This document shows positions 1 to 5,950 of a stretch of DNA of 6,288 bases, in pieces (within the stretch, counting starts at the first letter, position 1; every line of letters begins with the position of its first letter). Origin of the DNA: an uncultured Clostridia bacterium (GTDB taxonomy: Bacteria; Bacillota; Clostridia; Oscillospirales; Acutalibacteraceae); contig CAJFUH010000132.1 in NCBI GenBank assembly GCA_904420155.1, forward strand, positions 1 through 6,288, read 5' to 3'. Both the position numbers and the translations under genes were made by a program. Below the pieces are notes generated by a model. It had not been told where the DNA came from. It did no database searches and saw only the letters and a list, made by a program, of their open reading frames with translations.

Positions 1-1459
1 AGGTGGCGGCGGCCTCTTCCAGGATGATAGCGGCCACTGTGGCAAGGCTTCTGGCCTCCACAAAATCATAAGACAAGGCGTAATGCCCGCTGTCCAATTG
101 CCGCCGGATCTCTTCCAGCCTTGCCAGCCCCGCAGGTACTTTTTCCGGTTTGGGGATGACAAAATGGGTATCCTGGATAATCCGCCGGATTTCCGTGCGC
201 AGCCCGTGGGGCAATTCTTCCCCCGACAGGTCGGGAAGCGGCGGGACGTCGCCGATGGGCAGCCGCCCTTCCTCCTGTAACCGTTTCTGGATATCCAGGG
301 CGGCCCGGCGGGAAAAGACCAGCGCTTCCAGCAGGGAATTGCTGGCCAGCCGGTTGGCCCCGTGTACCCCGGTATGGGAACATTCCCCAGCGGCGTATAG
401 CCGGTCTACCGTGGTGGCGGAACGCAGGTCTACCTGGATGCCTCCCATCAGGTAATGCTGGCAAGGAAACACCGGGATGCGGTCCACGGTGATATCCACG
501 CCCTCTTCCAGGCAGCGCTCGTAAATCATGGGAAACCGGTTGCGCACGAAATCCGGGTCCTTGCGAGTGATATCCAGATAAAAGTGCTCGTTGCCCTTTT
601 TGATGGATTCCAGCATAATGGACCGGGATACCACGTCCCGGGGGGCCAGTTCCCCGCGACTGTCGTAATGATGGGCGAAGCGTTCGCCGTCGCAGTTGAG
701 CAGTACCGCGCCTTCTCCCCGGACGGCTTCAGAAATCAGGAAGCGTTCCCGGTCGGGCTCTGCGGCAAAAGCGGTGGGGTGGAACTGGATCCAGCTTAAA
801 TGGCGGATCTCCGCCCCCAGCTTATATGCCAGGGTGATGCCGTCGCCGGTGGCAATGGCGGAATTGGTGGTATATTGATAGACCCGCCCAATGCCTCCGG
901 TGGCCAGCAGGCAGTACCGGCATCCCACCATATGTACGGCTCCGTCCTGCAAAATACCGGCAAAAAATCCGTGTTCCGCTTTTTCCAGGGAAAATACCAG
1001 GGTGTTTTCCGCGATCTCAATATTGGGATGGGTCTTTACCTGCTCAATCAGCTGATCTACAATGGCCTTTCCCGTAAAATCCTTGTGGTGCACGATCCGG
1101 CGGCGGGAATGGCCCGCTTCCAGCGTCTTTTGCAGGGAACCGTCCGGTTCCCGGTCAAAATCCACGCCCATACGGTTGATGGCCCGCACGTTGTCCGGCC
1201 CTTCGGTGACCAGGACTTTTACCGCGTCGGGATTATTTTTACGTCCGCCGGCGATCATGGTATCCTCAAAGTGCAGCTGGTAGTCGTCGTGTTCCAAATC
1301 CAGTACCGCCGCGACCCCTCCCTGGGCCAGCGAACTGTTGGAGAGGGTCAGCTCCCGCTTGGAGATCAGCAAAACGCTGACAGACGGGTCAAACTGCAAG
1401 GCCCCGTACAGCCCCGCCGCCCCGGTTCCTACTACTATCACATCGTATTCTTGTTTCAT
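1..1459 (-). CDS. nadB: L-aspartate oxidase NadB (3' end cut by window edge)
   Basis: This FAD flavoprotein oxidises L-aspartate to iminoaspartate, the first step of de novo NAD synthesis, in the cytoplasm with O2 or fumarate as acceptor. The frame is open from the ATG at 1459 to base 2 (486 residues). Visible motifs are the FAD dinucleotide fold GTGAAGL (11-17), SNSSLAQGGVAAV (40-52), GHSRRR (116-121), ATGG (186-189), TTNSAIATGDGI (197-208), FHPT (226-229), SEAVRGEGA (243-251), PRD (273-275), HYLMGG (335-340) and GANRLASNSLLE (367-378). Residues H227, R274, H335 and R370 match the substrate-binding His/Arg set of E. coli NadB (H244, R290, H351, R386) at a nearly constant offset. Against the usual 510-540 residues, roughly 20-50 C-terminal residues lie outside the window. 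The start has GGGAGGG (1468-1474) 8 bases upstream. It lies 67 bases after nadA, presumably in one operon. Fumarate reductase/SdhA paralogues are excluded by the SNS..AQGG signature. Confidence 0.97.
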   Translation of the reverse strand, partial: MKQEYDVIVVGTGAAGLYGALQFDPSVSVLLISKRELTLSNSSLAQGGVAAVLDLEHDDYQLHFEDTMIAGGRKNNPDAVKVLVTEGPDNVRAINRMGVDFDREPDGSLQKTLEAGHSRRRIVHHKDFTGKAIVDQLIEQVKTHPNIEIAENTLVFSLEKAEHGFFAGILQDGAVHMVGCRYCLLATGGIGRVYQYTTNSAIATGDGITLAYKLGAEIRHLSWIQFHPTAFAAEPDRERFLISEAVRGEGAVLLNCDGERFAHHYDSRGELAPRDVVSRSIMLESIKKGNEHFYLDITRKDPDFVRNRFPMIYERCLEEGVDITVDRIPVFPCQHYLMGGIQVDLRSATTVDRLYAAGECSHTGVHGANRLASNSLLEALVFSRRAALDIQKRLQEEGRLPIGDVPPLPDLSGEELPHGLRTEIRRIIQDTHFVIPKPEKVPAGLARLEEIRRQLDSGHYALSYDFVEARSLATVAAIILEEAAAT

Positions 1460-1478
1460 GGTTATCACCCTCCCGTCC

Positions 1479-1495
1479 GCCGGGCAATCCCCGGC
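1479..1495 (-). other. Small GC hairpin between nadA and nadB
   Basis: GCCGGG and CCCGGC form a 6 bp stem around a 5-base loop in the 67-base nadA-nadB gap, just upstream of the nadB ribosome site. No U-tract follows in the direction of transcription, so it is not a terminator on the minus strand. It could affect mRNA stability or the nadA:nadB ratio, but nothing in the sequence proves a role. Confidence 0.3.
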
Positions 1496-1526
1496 CTCGT
1501 TTTTTGTCTTTCCGCTTTTCTATCCG

Positions 1527-2447
1527 TCAGCCGCCATATTTGAGCATATTCTCAATGCTGGCGCTGGCGGCCCGGCGCAGCGATTCATCCATCACGATCA
1601 CCTCGCCGCCCCGACCGGTAAGCGCATCGTATACCCCCTGCAAGGTGGTCTTTTTCATGTTGACGCATGTCATCAGTTCCGGCTCCAGCTGATAGAAATT
1701 CCGGTTGGGATAGCGCAGGGAAAGCTCGTCATAAACGCCCCGTTCCGTGGCGAAAATCACGTCGTCCTCCGTGCCCAAAGCGTATTCGATGATCTCTTTG
1801 GTGGAACCCGCCATATCTGCCAGCGCTACGGCTTCCGCCGGGCATTCCGGATGAATGGCCACTTTGGCCCCCGGATGCTGCTGTTTGCAGCGCAGGATAT
1901 GTTCCGGCCGGATCCCGTTGTGAACATGGCAATATCCGTTCATCAGATGGATATTTTTCTGCGGCACCTTTTGTTTGACATAGGACCCCAGGTTTTTGTC
2001 CGGGATAAACAGGATATCCTGCTGGGGGATGCGGGCGACGATCTCCACTGCTGAAGAAGAGGTGACGCAAACGTCCGCCAGCGCCTTGAGCTCCGCCGTG
2101 GTATTGATGTAAGCGCATACCGCGTGGTCCGGATGCTCCCGGCGGTACTGTTCCACCGACTTGGGAGGGATCTGTTCCGCCATGGGGCAGCCCGCGCCGG
2201 GGTGGGAAAGGATGACCTCTTTATCCGGAGAAAGGATCTTCACGGTTTCCGCCATAAACCGGACTCCGCACATGAGCACGCGGTCCGCCTCGATATGCTG
2301 GGCGGCTTTGGACAACGCGAAGGAATCCCCTGTGATATCGGCGATTTCCAGCACGTCCGGGCTCTGGTAGGTATGGGCCAGTATCAGGACGCCCTGCTTT
2401 TTCTTTTCCTCTAGTACTGCCTGTTTTAACTCCTGATGATTCATCAT
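1527..2447 (-). CDS. nadA: Quinolinate synthase NadA
   Basis: NadA condenses iminoaspartate (from NadB) with dihydroxyacetone phosphate to make quinolinate, using an oxygen-sensitive [4Fe-4S] cluster; it is cytoplasmic. The 306-residue protein has the normal length of the short NadA type and shows its three pseudo-repeated domains. The three cluster cysteines are C87 (AGCPMAE), C173 (GYCHVH) and C261 (MTCVN). Their spacings of 86 and 88 fit the known C83/C168/C254 pattern of Thermotoga NadA. Other active-site residues are visible: H25-T-Y27, S42, Y113-I-N115, H199-P-E201, and S215/T216. Two ATGs are adjacent (2447 and 2444). GAGGG of the ribosome site lies 4 bases before the first and 7 before the second, so initiation at 2444 (305 residues) is at least as likely. 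It is the first gene of the minus-strand nad operon, ending in TGA 67 bases before nadB. No sequence resembling a NiaR/NadR operator was recognised upstream. Confidence 0.97.
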   Translation of the reverse strand: MMNHQELKQAVLEEKKKQGVLILAHTYQSPDVLEIADITGDSFALSKAAQHIEADRVLMCGVRFMAETVKILSPDKEVILSHPGAGCPMAEQIPPKSVEQYRREHPDHAVCAYINTTAELKALADVCVTSSSAVEIVARIPQQDILFIPDKNLGSYVKQKVPQKNIHLMNGYCHVHNGIRPEHILRCKQQHPGAKVAIHPECPAEAVALADMAGSTKEIIEYALGTEDDVIFATERGVYDELSLRYPNRNFYQLEPELMTCVNMKKTTLQGVYDALTGRGGEVIVMDESLRRAASASIENMLKYGG

Positions 2448-2503
2448 TTCACCCTCAATAGCTGCTTTTTTCCTATTTCTCTACAAAAAGTTATACTTCG
2501 TTT

Positions 2504-2532
2504 ATTGTACCATAAACTTCCTGCAAAGAAAA
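2504..2532 (-). promoter_or_regulatory. Candidate sigma-A promoter for nadA-nadB
   Basis: On the minus strand TACAAT (2504-2509) matches the -10 consensus at five of six bases. At 17 bases' spacing lies only a weak -35, TTTTCT (2527-2532). Transcription would begin near 2497 and leave a leader of about 50 bases before nadA. The weak -35 fits a gene that needs little expression or an activator. An alternative -10, TATAAC, lies at 2490-2495. Assignment is by eye. Confidence 0.4.
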
Positions 2533-2632
2533 CGGATTTACTTGTTTCCCGCAACAAACTTGCAGAATACCTAAAAATACCCGAGGATATCTTGTCGATC
2601 TGTATGCTTTCCCCGGGAAATTTTTCTGTGGT

Positions 2633-2662
2633 TTGGCCTTTTCAAACGGGCCCTATTATGCT
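2633..2662 (+). promoter_or_regulatory. Candidate promoter for the GH20 gene
   Basis: TTGGCC (2633-2638) and TATGCT (2657-2662) each match the -35/-10 consensus at four of six bases with 18-base spacing. A second possibility is the extended -10 TGGTATAGA at 2664-2672, which has no -35. Either would give a 40-50 base leader before the ribosome site AGGAGG at 2705-2710. The 271-base divergent gap must hold promoters in both directions; the exact element is uncertain. Confidence 0.3.
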
Positions 2663-2718
2663 ATGGTATAGATATTTCTTTCCCTGTTATTTTTCTTCGT
2701 AACCAGGAGGTATTTGCC

Positions 2719-4608
2719 ATGAACGGTTGTTTGATTCCTCAGCCCCAGTCCATCCGGTTTACCCAAGGAACCCTTGCGGCGGGCTCTTGCGCCCTTAGCC
2801 CGGAATTCCTCGCCTTTGTGCCCAAGGCCCATGAGCTTGTCCCCCCTACCGGCGGCAGCGCGCCGGTAGCCCTCCAATTGGATCCCTCGATGGGCCGGGA
2901 GCAGTACCGCTTGACGGTGGCGCCCCAAGGGGTGGATGTGACCGCTTCCACCCCGGAAGGGGCTTATTATGCCCTGTGTACCCTTTCCCAGATGTTCCAG
3001 TTGCATGGAGAGGAAATTCCCTGCTGTGTGGTGGAAGATTACCCCTCCATGCCCATCCGCGGGTTTACCGACGACATCTCCCGGGGCCAGATTTCCACCC
3101 TGGACCACTTTAAATCCATCATCCGCCGCCTTTCCCGGATCAAGTGCAACCTGTATATGCCTTATATCGAGGATGTGCTCCAATTCCGCTGCATACCGGA
3201 ATCCGGGAAGTTTTCCGATCCCATGAGCCCCCAGGAGTGGAAGGAACTGATCGCTTACGCCAAGGGGTATTACGTTTCCATTGTGCCCATCATCAACACC
3301 TTAGGGCATTGGGATAAAAACGCCTCCCTCCAGGCGTTCCAGGATTACGTGCTCCACGAGGGGGACGATCCCAAGGGAGCCCCCCTTTCGGCGCTGGACG
3401 TGCGCAAGCAGGATGTACAGGACATGGTGCACGCCATGGTGGAGGAAGCCGTGGAGATTTTTGGGGAAGCCGGGGCGCTCCACGTGGGCGGGGACGAGGC
3501 CGCGTCCTACACCCGCCTGTTTCCCAAAGACGAGGCGGCCCGGTATTACAACGGGCATTTCCGCCGCCTGTATGAGCAGTTGAAGGCCCACGGCCTGCAA
3601 ACCATGATGTATTGCGATATGTACACGCCCGTGTGGGGCGACTACCAGATCGGCATAGAGAAAATAGAAGAAATGCCGGAAGACATGGATTTTGTCTATT
3701 GGGACTACGCCTGCCGGGACGGCTATCCCAACATCCGGGAACTGATCCGCCGGAACAAGCGGTTTTTCCTTTCTCCCGCCACCCATAGCTGGAGCCGGTT
3801 CCTCCCTCCGTACTACCTGTCCTGGCTGAATACCAAATCCATGGCCGCCGAAGGGGCGGAAAAGGCCCGGGGTATCCTCATGTCGTCCTGGTGCGACGAC
3901 GGCTTGAACCTGCGGGAAGAAAACTGGATGGGGCTGTACTGCGGCGCGCTGTTCTCCTGGAACTGCCGTTCCCAGATGACTTTTGACGAGACGGTGTATT
4001 CCTTCTTCCGGCTGTTTTACGGGTTAGATATCGATCTGGAGGAATATCACAGCCTGATGGATTACGACCTGTGCTTCACCGATCCGGAATACAACCGGGA
4101 AACCTATGGCAAACCCATTGAGTTCTGGTACTGCGAGCGGCAGGACGCGGGGACCCGGCTGTTCCAGGAGTTCTTCAAGGACGCAACCCTGCCGGTGGAC
4201 CCAGATCTCAAAGAGAAGCTTTCCGGCGCTGAGGAGCGGTTCTCCCGGGGTCTGCGCTATTTTGAAAGCCTGGCCCCTTCCCGCAATGAGATCGCTTATC
4301 AAACCTTCCTCTTTGATATCAAACGAAGCCTGGCCGCTGCCAAAAAAGTGGCGCTCACCTTAGACCGGCCTTACCGCAGCCGGGAAGAGGCCATGGCGGA
4401 TCTTCCCGCCATTGAATCCTTGATCCAGGAGGTCACGGAACTGATGGAAGAAAACCGGCGTTTGTGGTTTGCCTGTAACCGGCGGTCGGAATGGGATTCC
4501 GCCCAGTGCAAATACCTGGAGCTGCTGGACAGCCTGCGTTCGTTAGCCCGCTATTGCCGGTACGGGAAAAAGCTGACCTCCCCCAAAAAGATGCTTTTGG
4601 GGGTATAA
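2719..4608 (+). CDS. Cytoplasmic family GH20 beta-N-acetylhexosaminidase
   Basis: Predicted exo-beta-hexosaminidase that removes terminal GlcNAc/GalNAc by substrate-assisted catalysis. The N-terminal alpha/beta GH20b-type domain (about 1-108) ends in VDVTASTPEGAYYALCTLSQMF. The catalytic barrel (about 110-450) has RGFTDDISR (114-122), aligned with the family RGxxxDxxR, a VPIINTLGHW strand (189-198), the catalytic Asp-Glu pair D259-E260 in HVGGDEA (255-261), YWDY (327-330), SSWCDDG (389-395) and WMGLYCGALFSW (403-414). A mostly helical tail (about 470-629) follows. The size (629 residues), tail and lack of a signal peptide or anchor resemble the Streptococcus GH20C type, so intracellular action on imported oligosaccharides is inferred. 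The usual HxTDxxxW barrel motif is replaced by NLYMPYIEDVLQF. The ATG has AGGAGG 8 bases upstream. It is apparently a single-gene transcript with no transporter beside it. Exact substrate is unknown. Confidence 0.88.
   Translation: MNGCLIPQPQSIRFTQGTLAAGSCALSPEFLAFVPKAHELVPPTGGSAPVALQLDPSMGREQYRLTVAPQGVDVTASTPEGAYYALCTLSQMFQLHGEEIPCCVVEDYPSMPIRGFTDDISRGQISTLDHFKSIIRRLSRIKCNLYMPYIEDVLQFRCIPESGKFSDPMSPQEWKELIAYAKGYYVSIVPIINTLGHWDKNASLQAFQDYVLHEGDDPKGAPLSALDVRKQDVQDMVHAMVEEAVEIFGEAGALHVGGDEAASYTRLFPKDEAARYYNGHFRRLYEQLKAHGLQTMMYCDMYTPVWGDYQIGIEKIEEMPEDMDFVYWDYACRDGYPNIRELIRRNKRFFLSPATHSWSRFLPPYYLSWLNTKSMAAEGAEKARGILMSSWCDDGLNLREENWMGLYCGALFSWNCRSQMTFDETVYSFFRLFYGLDIDLEEYHSLMDYDLCFTDPEYNRETYGKPIEFWYCERQDAGTRLFQEFFKDATLPVDPDLKEKLSGAEERFSRGLRYFESLAPSRNEIAYQTFLFDIKRSLAAAKKVALTLDRPYRSREEAMADLPAIESLIQEVTELMEENRRLWFACNRRSEWDSAQCKYLELLDSLRSLARYCRYGKKLTSPKKMLLGV
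4580..4603 (+). other. Hairpin in the last codons of the GH20 gene
   Basis: CCCCCAAAA and TTTTGGGGG make a perfect 9 bp stem with a 6-base loop inside the last eight codons, ending two bases before the TAA. No T-tract follows, so it is not a canonical terminator. It could pause ribosomes or polymerase, or protect the mRNA 3' end. Confidence 0.4.
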
Positions 4609-4662
4609 TGAAAAACCCTATTTCCCTCTAAGTTATATGAAGTATCCCTTTAACATGGTAAA

Positions 4663-4718
4663 GAAACCCGGTTCCGCTTTTTTACGGAACCGGGTTTCCT
4701 GTCATACTGTTATTTTTT
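4663..4718 (+). terminator. Hairpin downstream of GH20, probable terminator
   Basis: A perfect 14 bp stem (4663-4676 with 4685-4698) closes an 8-base loop, CTTTTTTA. The T-rich run TTATTTTTT comes only at 4710-4718, 11 bases after the stem, so termination may be weak or the hairpin may mainly protect the 3' end. The arms are symmetric enough to act in both directions. It lies 55 bases after the GH20 stop codon. Confidence 0.6.
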
Positions 4719-4740
4719 AGTTATAACGTGTATATTACAA

Positions 4741-4789
4741 AGGGCCGCTGCGATTGCATGATTGGCAGATCGCGGCAGCCCTTTTTATT
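4741..4789 (+). terminator. Rho-independent terminator
   Basis: The arms 4741-4754 and 4769-4782 pair over 14 positions with one C/A mismatch and one G-U, around a 14-base loop. The stem is followed directly by TTTTTATT. This is the best canonical terminator for the plus-strand GH20 transcript, backing up the hairpin at 4663-4698. The minus-strand reading gives only TTTG after the stem. Confidence 0.75.
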
Positions 4790-4815
4790 AAGAATAGGAC
4801 GATACAAAAGCAAGG

Positions 4816-4853
4816 AAAAAAATTGACAAAACCCTTTTTATCCGGGGGCTTTG
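4816..4853 (-). terminator. Rho-independent terminator for minus-strand transcript
   Basis: Read on the minus strand, CAAAGCCC (4853-4846) pairs with GGGTTTTG (4834-4827) as an 8 bp stem with one G-U and an 11-base loop. After TCAA, seven Us follow (4822-4816). It faces the GH20 terminator convergently. It implies that something is transcribed leftward into it: either read-through from the RHH genes ending at 5192 or an RNA of its own from the hairpin region. Confidence 0.6.
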
Positions 4854-5060
4854 TTGTAAAAAGTTTTGAAAATATGCATAGCGGTTGTTTATGGGAAGAC
4901 CGGTTCCCATACAGTGGGGAGGGAAGCGTTTTCCCGGCGGCAGGGAAAGCTCCCTTTTCTCCCCGCTGCAAGGAAAGGAGGGGAAAGTATGGCAAAATAC
5001 CTTTCCCAGTAAAAGGGACAGCTATTGTTTTTGATGCCGTGAAAAACGGCAGGCATGGCT
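4816..5060 (-). ncRNA. Hairpin-rich region, possible structured RNA or long 3' UTR
   Basis: No convincing protein gene lies between 4609 and 5191. Five stems are packed here: 5035-5040/5046-5051 (6 bp); 4981-4990/4997-5007 (10 bp, one bulged C); a long stem at 4912-4968 (about 21 bp in all: a 9 bp outer stem with one G-U, then inner helices of 4, 2 and 6 bp); 4890-4897/4904-4911 (perfect 8 bp); and the terminator stem 4827-4853. Several arms reuse GGGAA/TTCCC. The minus strand is favoured only because the U-tract lies at the left end. I recognise no known RNA family, and no clear minus-strand promoter near 5060. Alternatives are a 3' UTR of the RHH genes or the remains of a palindromic repeat element. 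Confidence 0.3.
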
Positions 5061-5191
5061 TGTCTTTGTTTTGTGAGTTGCTGTACAAGCAGATGCCTAT
5101 ATATCCTATGTGGACAAGGCATTTGATGTGACAGGATTTTTTCATTTCCTATCAAAGTTTCTTTTGTGGTTTGTCGTATGCCGTCTTTTTA

Positions 5192-5371
5192 TTATTCTTC
5201 AGCGTTATTAAGACTTATATTTTGTAGGGCATAATCTATACATATGTTAATAAATCTGCTGCGGCTTATTTCAATTGACGTGGCTATCTTATCAATCTTC
5301 TTTAATTTTTCTGATTCTATTCGTATGCTGATTGGTTCTTTATCATACTCTTTGGCAATATAATAACCCAT
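5192..5371 (-). CDS. Small ribbon-helix-helix DNA-binding protein (paralogue A)
   Basis: A 59-residue protein with one CopG/Arc-type RHH fold: strand SIRIE (15-19), helix A about 20-33, turn and helix B starting at ISRSRFINICIDYAL (35-49). Such proteins bind DNA as dimers through the strand and usually repress their own promoter; they occur as antitoxins, copy-number regulators and mobile-element regulators. No partner toxin is visible here. An in-frame ATG at 5380 touches AGGGA with no spacer, whereas the ATG at 5371 has 9 bases of spacing and matches the paralogue's N-terminus better, so 5371 is chosen. The protein is 58% identical without gaps (22 of 38 residues) to the next RHH protein, suggesting tandem duplication. 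The gene is far more AT-rich than the nad and GH20 genes, which fits recent acquisition. The specific target is unknown. Confidence 0.75.
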   Translation of the reverse strand: MGYYIAKEYDKEPISIRIESEKLKKIDKIATSIEISRSRFINICIDYALQNISLNNAEE

Positions 5372-5414
5372 TTTTACCATTCCCTAAATAGAGTGTACCT
5401 AAAATCAAAAAACA

Positions 5415-5443
5415 ATTATAGCTTGGTAATATGAATACATAAA
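5415..5443 (-). promoter_or_regulatory. Promoter for RHH paralogue A
   Basis: A perfect -10, TATAAT (minus strand, 5415-5420), sits 17 bases from a weak -35, TTTATG (5438-5443). The leader to the ATG at 5371 would be about 37 bases. The repeat TGAATACAT (5432-5440) covers the spacer and part of the -35, a good position for a repressor. So paralogue A can be transcribed on its own and not only by read-through from paralogue B. Confidence 0.5.
5432..5440. repeat. TGAATACAT, copy 1 of a 9-base direct repeat
   Basis: Identical to 5747-5755 in the same orientation. One copy lies upstream of each RHH gene, and this one overlaps the paralogue A promoter. It may be an operator half-site, but two 9-base matches in AT-rich DNA could also be chance. 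Confidence 0.35.
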
Positions 5444-5444
5444 T

Positions 5445-5636
5445 TTACATTTCTTTTTTTAAACTTTTCATATCCATGTTTTTTAGTGCATAGTCAATAC
5501 ACTGATTAATAAATGCACTGCGGCTAATATTTTTCAGTGCAGCATAGTCGTCTATCATTTGTAATTTATCACGTTCCACTCGTATTGTTGTATTCATTTG
5601 CTTTTCACTTCTAGGGAAAAAACGTTTTTGAGCCAC
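5445..5636 (-). CDS. Small ribbon-helix-helix DNA-binding protein (paralogue B), GTG start
   Basis: A 63-residue RHH protein: strand TIRVE (17-21), helix A about 22-35, helix B from ISRSAFINQCIDYAL (37-51), then a Lys-rich tail. Function as for paralogue A: a dimeric DNA binder, probably a repressor of its own transcription, in an unknown system. The start is the GTG at 5636, which has AGGTGG 5 bases upstream and gives an N-terminus as long as that of paralogue A. An ATG at 5684 would extend it by 16 residues, but that stretch contains the ribosome site and a perfect palindrome and has no own ribosome site. An ATG at 5597 would leave only 50 residues with a poor ribosome site. Its stop is 73 bases before the start of paralogue A. 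No toxin, relaxase or replication gene is beside it. Confidence 0.72.
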   Translation of the reverse strand: MAQKRFFPRSEKQMNTTIRVERDKLQMIDDYAALKNISRSAFINQCIDYALKNMDMKSLKKEM

Positions 5637-5661
5637 CCAAACCACCTCTATAAATGATTGT

Positions 5662-5676
5662 AATGAAATTTTCATT
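5662..5676. promoter_or_regulatory. Perfect palindrome upstream of RHH paralogue B, possible operator
   Basis: AATGAAA-T-TTTCATT is a perfect 15-base palindrome between the candidate promoter (5688-5717) and the ribosome site (5642-5647). This is a typical place for autorepression by an RHH dimer. It also argues against protein coding starting at 5684. Binding is inferred only. Confidence 0.35.
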
Positions 5677-5687
5677 CTATTCATAGA

Positions 5688-5717
5688 GTTAAAATTTGAT
5701 TACAATAGTGATGACAA
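5688..5717 (-). promoter_or_regulatory. Candidate promoter for RHH paralogue B
   Basis: On the minus strand TTGTCA (5712-5717, five of six) is 18 bases from TTTAAC (5688-5693, four of six). Transcription would start near 5681 and run through the palindrome at 5662-5676 to the GTG at 5636. The region is very AT-rich, so chance matches are frequent. Confidence 0.35.
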
Positions 5718-5746
5718 AATTTGACTTAAAAATTAATGTTTATTTT

Positions 5747-5755
5747 TGAATACAT
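5747..5755. repeat. TGAATACAT, copy 2 of a 9-base direct repeat
   Basis: Second copy of the sequence at 5432-5440, here about 110 bases upstream of the GTG of paralogue B and upstream of its candidate promoter. Confidence 0.3.
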
Positions 5756-5839
5756 TTATAACTATTACTTGGTTTTCCCTCTGATTGTTATATCATAGAT
5801 CATTTTTCTTCTATCTCAACCGCTCATGCCGCGGGGGCC

Positions 5840-5871
5840 CTTCCTTCTTTTGTTGGCCCAAAAGAAGGAAG
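5840..5871. repeat. Perfect 13 bp inverted repeat (hairpin 1 of right cluster)
   Basis: CTTCCTTCTTTTG and CAAAAGAAGGAAG enclose a 6-base loop, TTGGCC. The arm is strictly pyrimidine on one side apart from its final G. No T-tract follows on either strand, so it is not a plain terminator. The style (TTCTTTTG-loop-CAAAAGAA followed by GCAAGAAAAC) resembles dispersed intergenic palindromes in many bacterial genomes, but I cannot confirm copy number here. Confidence 0.55.
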
Positions 5872-5886
5872 CAAGAAAACGGCCTG

Positions 5887-5928
5887 GGAATCGCTTGAAT
5901 GTCCGCTACGCTCCCAAAACGCGATTCC
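5887..5928. repeat. Inverted repeat GGAATCGC/GCGATTCC (hairpin 2)
   Basis: Perfect 8-base arms at 5887-5894 and 5921-5928 with a 26-base loop. Its left-arm hexamer GGAATC occurs again at 5982-5987 in the loop of hairpin 3, so the right arm has two possible partners. Confidence 0.4.
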
Positions 5929-5950
5929 TGCTGTCTACACGCACTTACTG

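Noticed and set aside
800..1543. Long plus-strand open frames of up to 247 residues opposite nadB and nadA
   Set aside because: They are antisense shadows of two genes with complete conserved catalytic motifs; GC-rich codon positions keep the opposite strand open.
4823..4828. TTGACA, a perfect -35 on the plus strand
   Set aside because: No -10 lies at 15-19 bases, and the site falls in the stem and T-tract junction of the minus-strand terminator.
4976..5012. A 7-codon ORF, MAKYLSQ, behind an ideal AGGAGGGG site
   Set aside because: The purine-rich site and ATG lie within or next to a hairpin arm (4981-5007) in a region that seems to be transcribed on the other strand, and no regulated gene follows on the plus strand. 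It is probably a by-product of the GGGAAA arms.
4754..5131. A 125-residue plus-strand open frame, with overlapping minus-strand open frames at 4735-5145 and 4889-5155
   Set aside because: None has a ribosome site at its start or a recognisable domain, and all cross the inverted-repeat stems, whose symmetry keeps several frames open by chance.
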